A DNA stretch of 61,431 bases from Lysobacter sp. (GTDB taxonomy: Bacteria > Pseudomonadota > Gammaproteobacteria > Xanthomonadales > Xanthomonadaceae). Both the position numbers and the translations under genes were made by a program. Shown piece after piece: positions 61,001 to 61,431 of this stretch. The DNA is taken from contig WYBC01000046.1 of NCBI GenBank assembly GCA_011526085.1, positions 1 to 61,431 of the forward strand, read 5' to 3'. Below the pieces are notes generated by a model. The model ran no database searches. It had not been told where the DNA came from and was given only the letters and a program-made list of their open reading frames with translations. How positions within the stretch are numbered: position 1 is the stretch's first letter; each line of letters starts with the position of its first letter.

Positions 61001-61431
61001 TGCGTTGAATCGATTGACCTCGATCGCATATCCGACCGCGTCGCTCAACACCGGCTACGTCTACGACACGACGCAGGCGGTCTGCCAGAGCGGCGAAGGC
61101 TTCAGCGTCGGCCGGCTGACGAAGATCGTCGATGGCAGCGGCAGCACGAGCTACTGCTACGACCGGTTCGGCAACCTCGTGCGCAAGGTGCAGGTCACCA
61201 ATGGCCAGACCTTCACGCTGCGTTACCTGTTCAACGTCGCCGGGCAGATGACCGGCATGGTCTATCCCGATGGCGCCGTGGTGGACTACGTTCACGATGC
61301 GCTGGGCCGCGTGAGCGAAGTCGGCGCGACGCCCGCGGGCGGAACCCGGCAGGTCGTGCTCGCCAATGCAACGTATTACCCCTTCGGCCCGGTCGCCGAG
61401 TGGGTTTATGGCAATGGCCGGGTGATGAAGC
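58035..61431 (+). CDS. Exported RHS/YD-repeat protein, 3' end outside window
   Basis: An open frame of 1132 codons from ATG 58035 that runs off the window without a stop. AGGA (58026-58029) lies 5 bases upstream. A signal peptide (cleavage near 'VYAQ') is followed by a ~280-residue N-terminal region with cysteines ('YCYGNDCYALL', 'FPNACADEG'). From about residue 290, YD/RHS repeats begin, e.g. 'FAYDGDRLV', 'YAYDANRNLLGVEYADGTT', 'YTYDSAGNRASQTDARG', 'YDALNRLTSIAYP'. RHS proteins form shells around C-terminal toxin tips. The first ~2.5 kb are less GC-rich than the last ~0.9 kb. The tip and any immunity gene are beyond the edge. Confidence 0.92.
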   Translation, partial: MDLHARCVRWVEVLMGVTILCAGAQVYAQSSPVGELRYCYGNDCYALLIDAEKRMRELNPNYADYLRPKKPSATPVAGALHDNTITYYVPDQKAVVNPPRYTFGGTSNPAPSFCSASSDPVFPNACADEGEMIEGIIASYQAAYGPTSTVNGNDDGGYFDPFTQSSNHGNGLGSLQYSIENNPALRRVLEIQVKDQGGTPIYGVDIVLYKNSSYQCPVGFIAKTGQNPEYNPATGSPVRWPELCASSFEASIKTKLLQQCKVQPNTPLVAGLYPCFPATGDKARFETDFEFAGRPFMRSYHSLRQAGQYPELAPGWVHTYSDRIIEPPSSTRLTLVSDRGYISVFNRIGKTTRFISPEDAKSVIDLVVEGGKYVFKLSDQGDTVRYYNDAGRLLRIGSLTSAWKLTFAYDGDRLVSATEQTGLKLVFEYIDARLTSLLLPDGNRVHYAYDANRNLLGVEYADGTTRTYHYDEAGLSDAHDPHALTGISDNGRRYLSFAYDDKNRARLSQVHTEGAVVEKTELNYASDTQVTVVGTRGESLGYALSSSSGFRRVVGLTASDGSVSNTFNGALVFESRDKRNHITRYEYTTDKAYSNARYDAYGTTVERKTVTARDANFRVSSILTQSKSGASYVTKQQQTFTYNSRSQVLTRTTIDPATSQSRTVTTSYCEQADVTAGTCPFVGYIKSVDGSRTDVADTIAYTYRMTDHPSCASAPIACPYRKGQIWKTTNALGQVTETAAYNMYGKPLTIIEPNGIVIDVEYDARGRMTARKARGTDNGNESDDQITRLEYWPTGQVKKITQPDGSFTTYSYNGAYRLVGIEDGEGNSIAYTLNSAGDRVAEQTRDDQGLLLRTLSRTYNSLGQLQAYTDAYGRSTTFTYDAGDNPDTTTDALSHVADNNVDPLNRLSRTLQDMNGIAAETKFSYDVLDNLTQVNDPKGLDTNYTYNGFGDLTQLQSPDTGITTYTYDSAGNRASQTDARGVTTTYGYDALNRLTSIAYPTASLNTGYVYDTTQAVCQSGEGFSVGRLTKIVDGSGSTSYCYDRFGNLVRKVQVTNGQTFTLRYLFNVAGQMTGMVYPDGAVVDYVHDALGRVSEVGATPAGGTRQVVLANATYYPFGPVAEWVYGNGRVMK

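Noticed and set aside
59301-61295. Minus-strand 664-codon open frame in the RHS region
   Set aside because: The plus frame from 58035 translates into continuous YD repeats with a signal peptide and ribosome site, so the minus frame is a shadow.
1-61431. CRISPR array, prophage, integrase or transposase
   Set aside because: No regular spaced repeats of CRISPR type and no recognisable recombinase or phage structural gene; the tandem repeats found are contiguous and lack spacers.

Overview
The window is GC-rich, densely coded chromosomal DNA from a gammaproteobacterium. The gene set and order suggest the Xanthomonadaceae/Lysobacteraceae (Lysobacter-, Luteimonas- or Xanthomonas-like). Supporting signs are an aa3-type cytochrome oxidase cluster with SURF1, heme A synthase and heme O synthase; a PhoP/PhoQ pair beside a PepSY-like protein; class I aldolase near pgk and pyk; a RebB (R-body) family gene; and dispersed hairpin repeats. 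The assignment is inferred from gene content, not from a marker-gene comparison.

Layout. 1-14.4 kb: a loosely clustered glycolytic block (3' half of pgk, pyk, class I fructose-bisphosphate aldolase) interrupted by a secreted trypsin-like protease, a HAD phosphatase, a DUF3857/transglutaminase-like protein with a Sel1/TPR-like partner, a lower-GC SIR2-like gene next to mobile-looking hairpin repeats, small membrane or exported proteins, a DHCW-type cupin, and an orphan acyltransferase resembling trans-AT enzymes. 14.4-19.2 kb: a tandem 105-bp repeat, then an RND efflux adaptor and pump. 19.2-28.5 kb: macro-domain protein, an L7/L12-like small protein, an SpoU methyltransferase, a RebB-family gene, an M28 peptidase, MscL, an FAH-family enzyme, a Rieske protein with an exported partner, a DUF4419 protein, arginase and tRNA-Thr(TGT).

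28.6-34.2 kb (minus strand) is a tightly overlapping operon: a fused DAK2-DegV protein (FakA-like plus FakB-like), a membrane protein, an S24/S26-fold protein, plsY, birA, coaX and a SPOR protein. Acyl-phosphate made by a FakAB-type kinase is the donor used by PlsY, BirA serves acetyl-CoA carboxylase, and CoaX feeds CoA synthesis, so most of the operon converges on lipid and acyl metabolism. 34.3-48.1 kb: an MtfA-like peptidase, phoPQ with a PepSY-like gene and candidate operators, a CtlX-type amidinotransferase, dusA, tex, a large secreted protein of unknown function, and putA. 48.3-56.5 kb: the cytochrome c oxidase operon (ctaC, ctaD, a small protein, ctaG, ctaE, an inverted DUF2909 gene, SURF1, a thioredoxin-like protein, ctaA, ctaB). 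56.6-61.4 kb: a secreted amidohydrolase and a large exported RHS/YD-repeat protein that runs off the window.

The observations most worth following are the FakA-FakB fusion coupled to plsY, a chain of 14-bp repeats encoding overlapping five-codon mini-ORFs just before the cupin gene, the solitary SIR2-like gene (possible defence), the lone RebB protein, and the orphan trans-AT-like acyltransferase. No CRISPR array, prophage, integrase or transposase gene was recognised.
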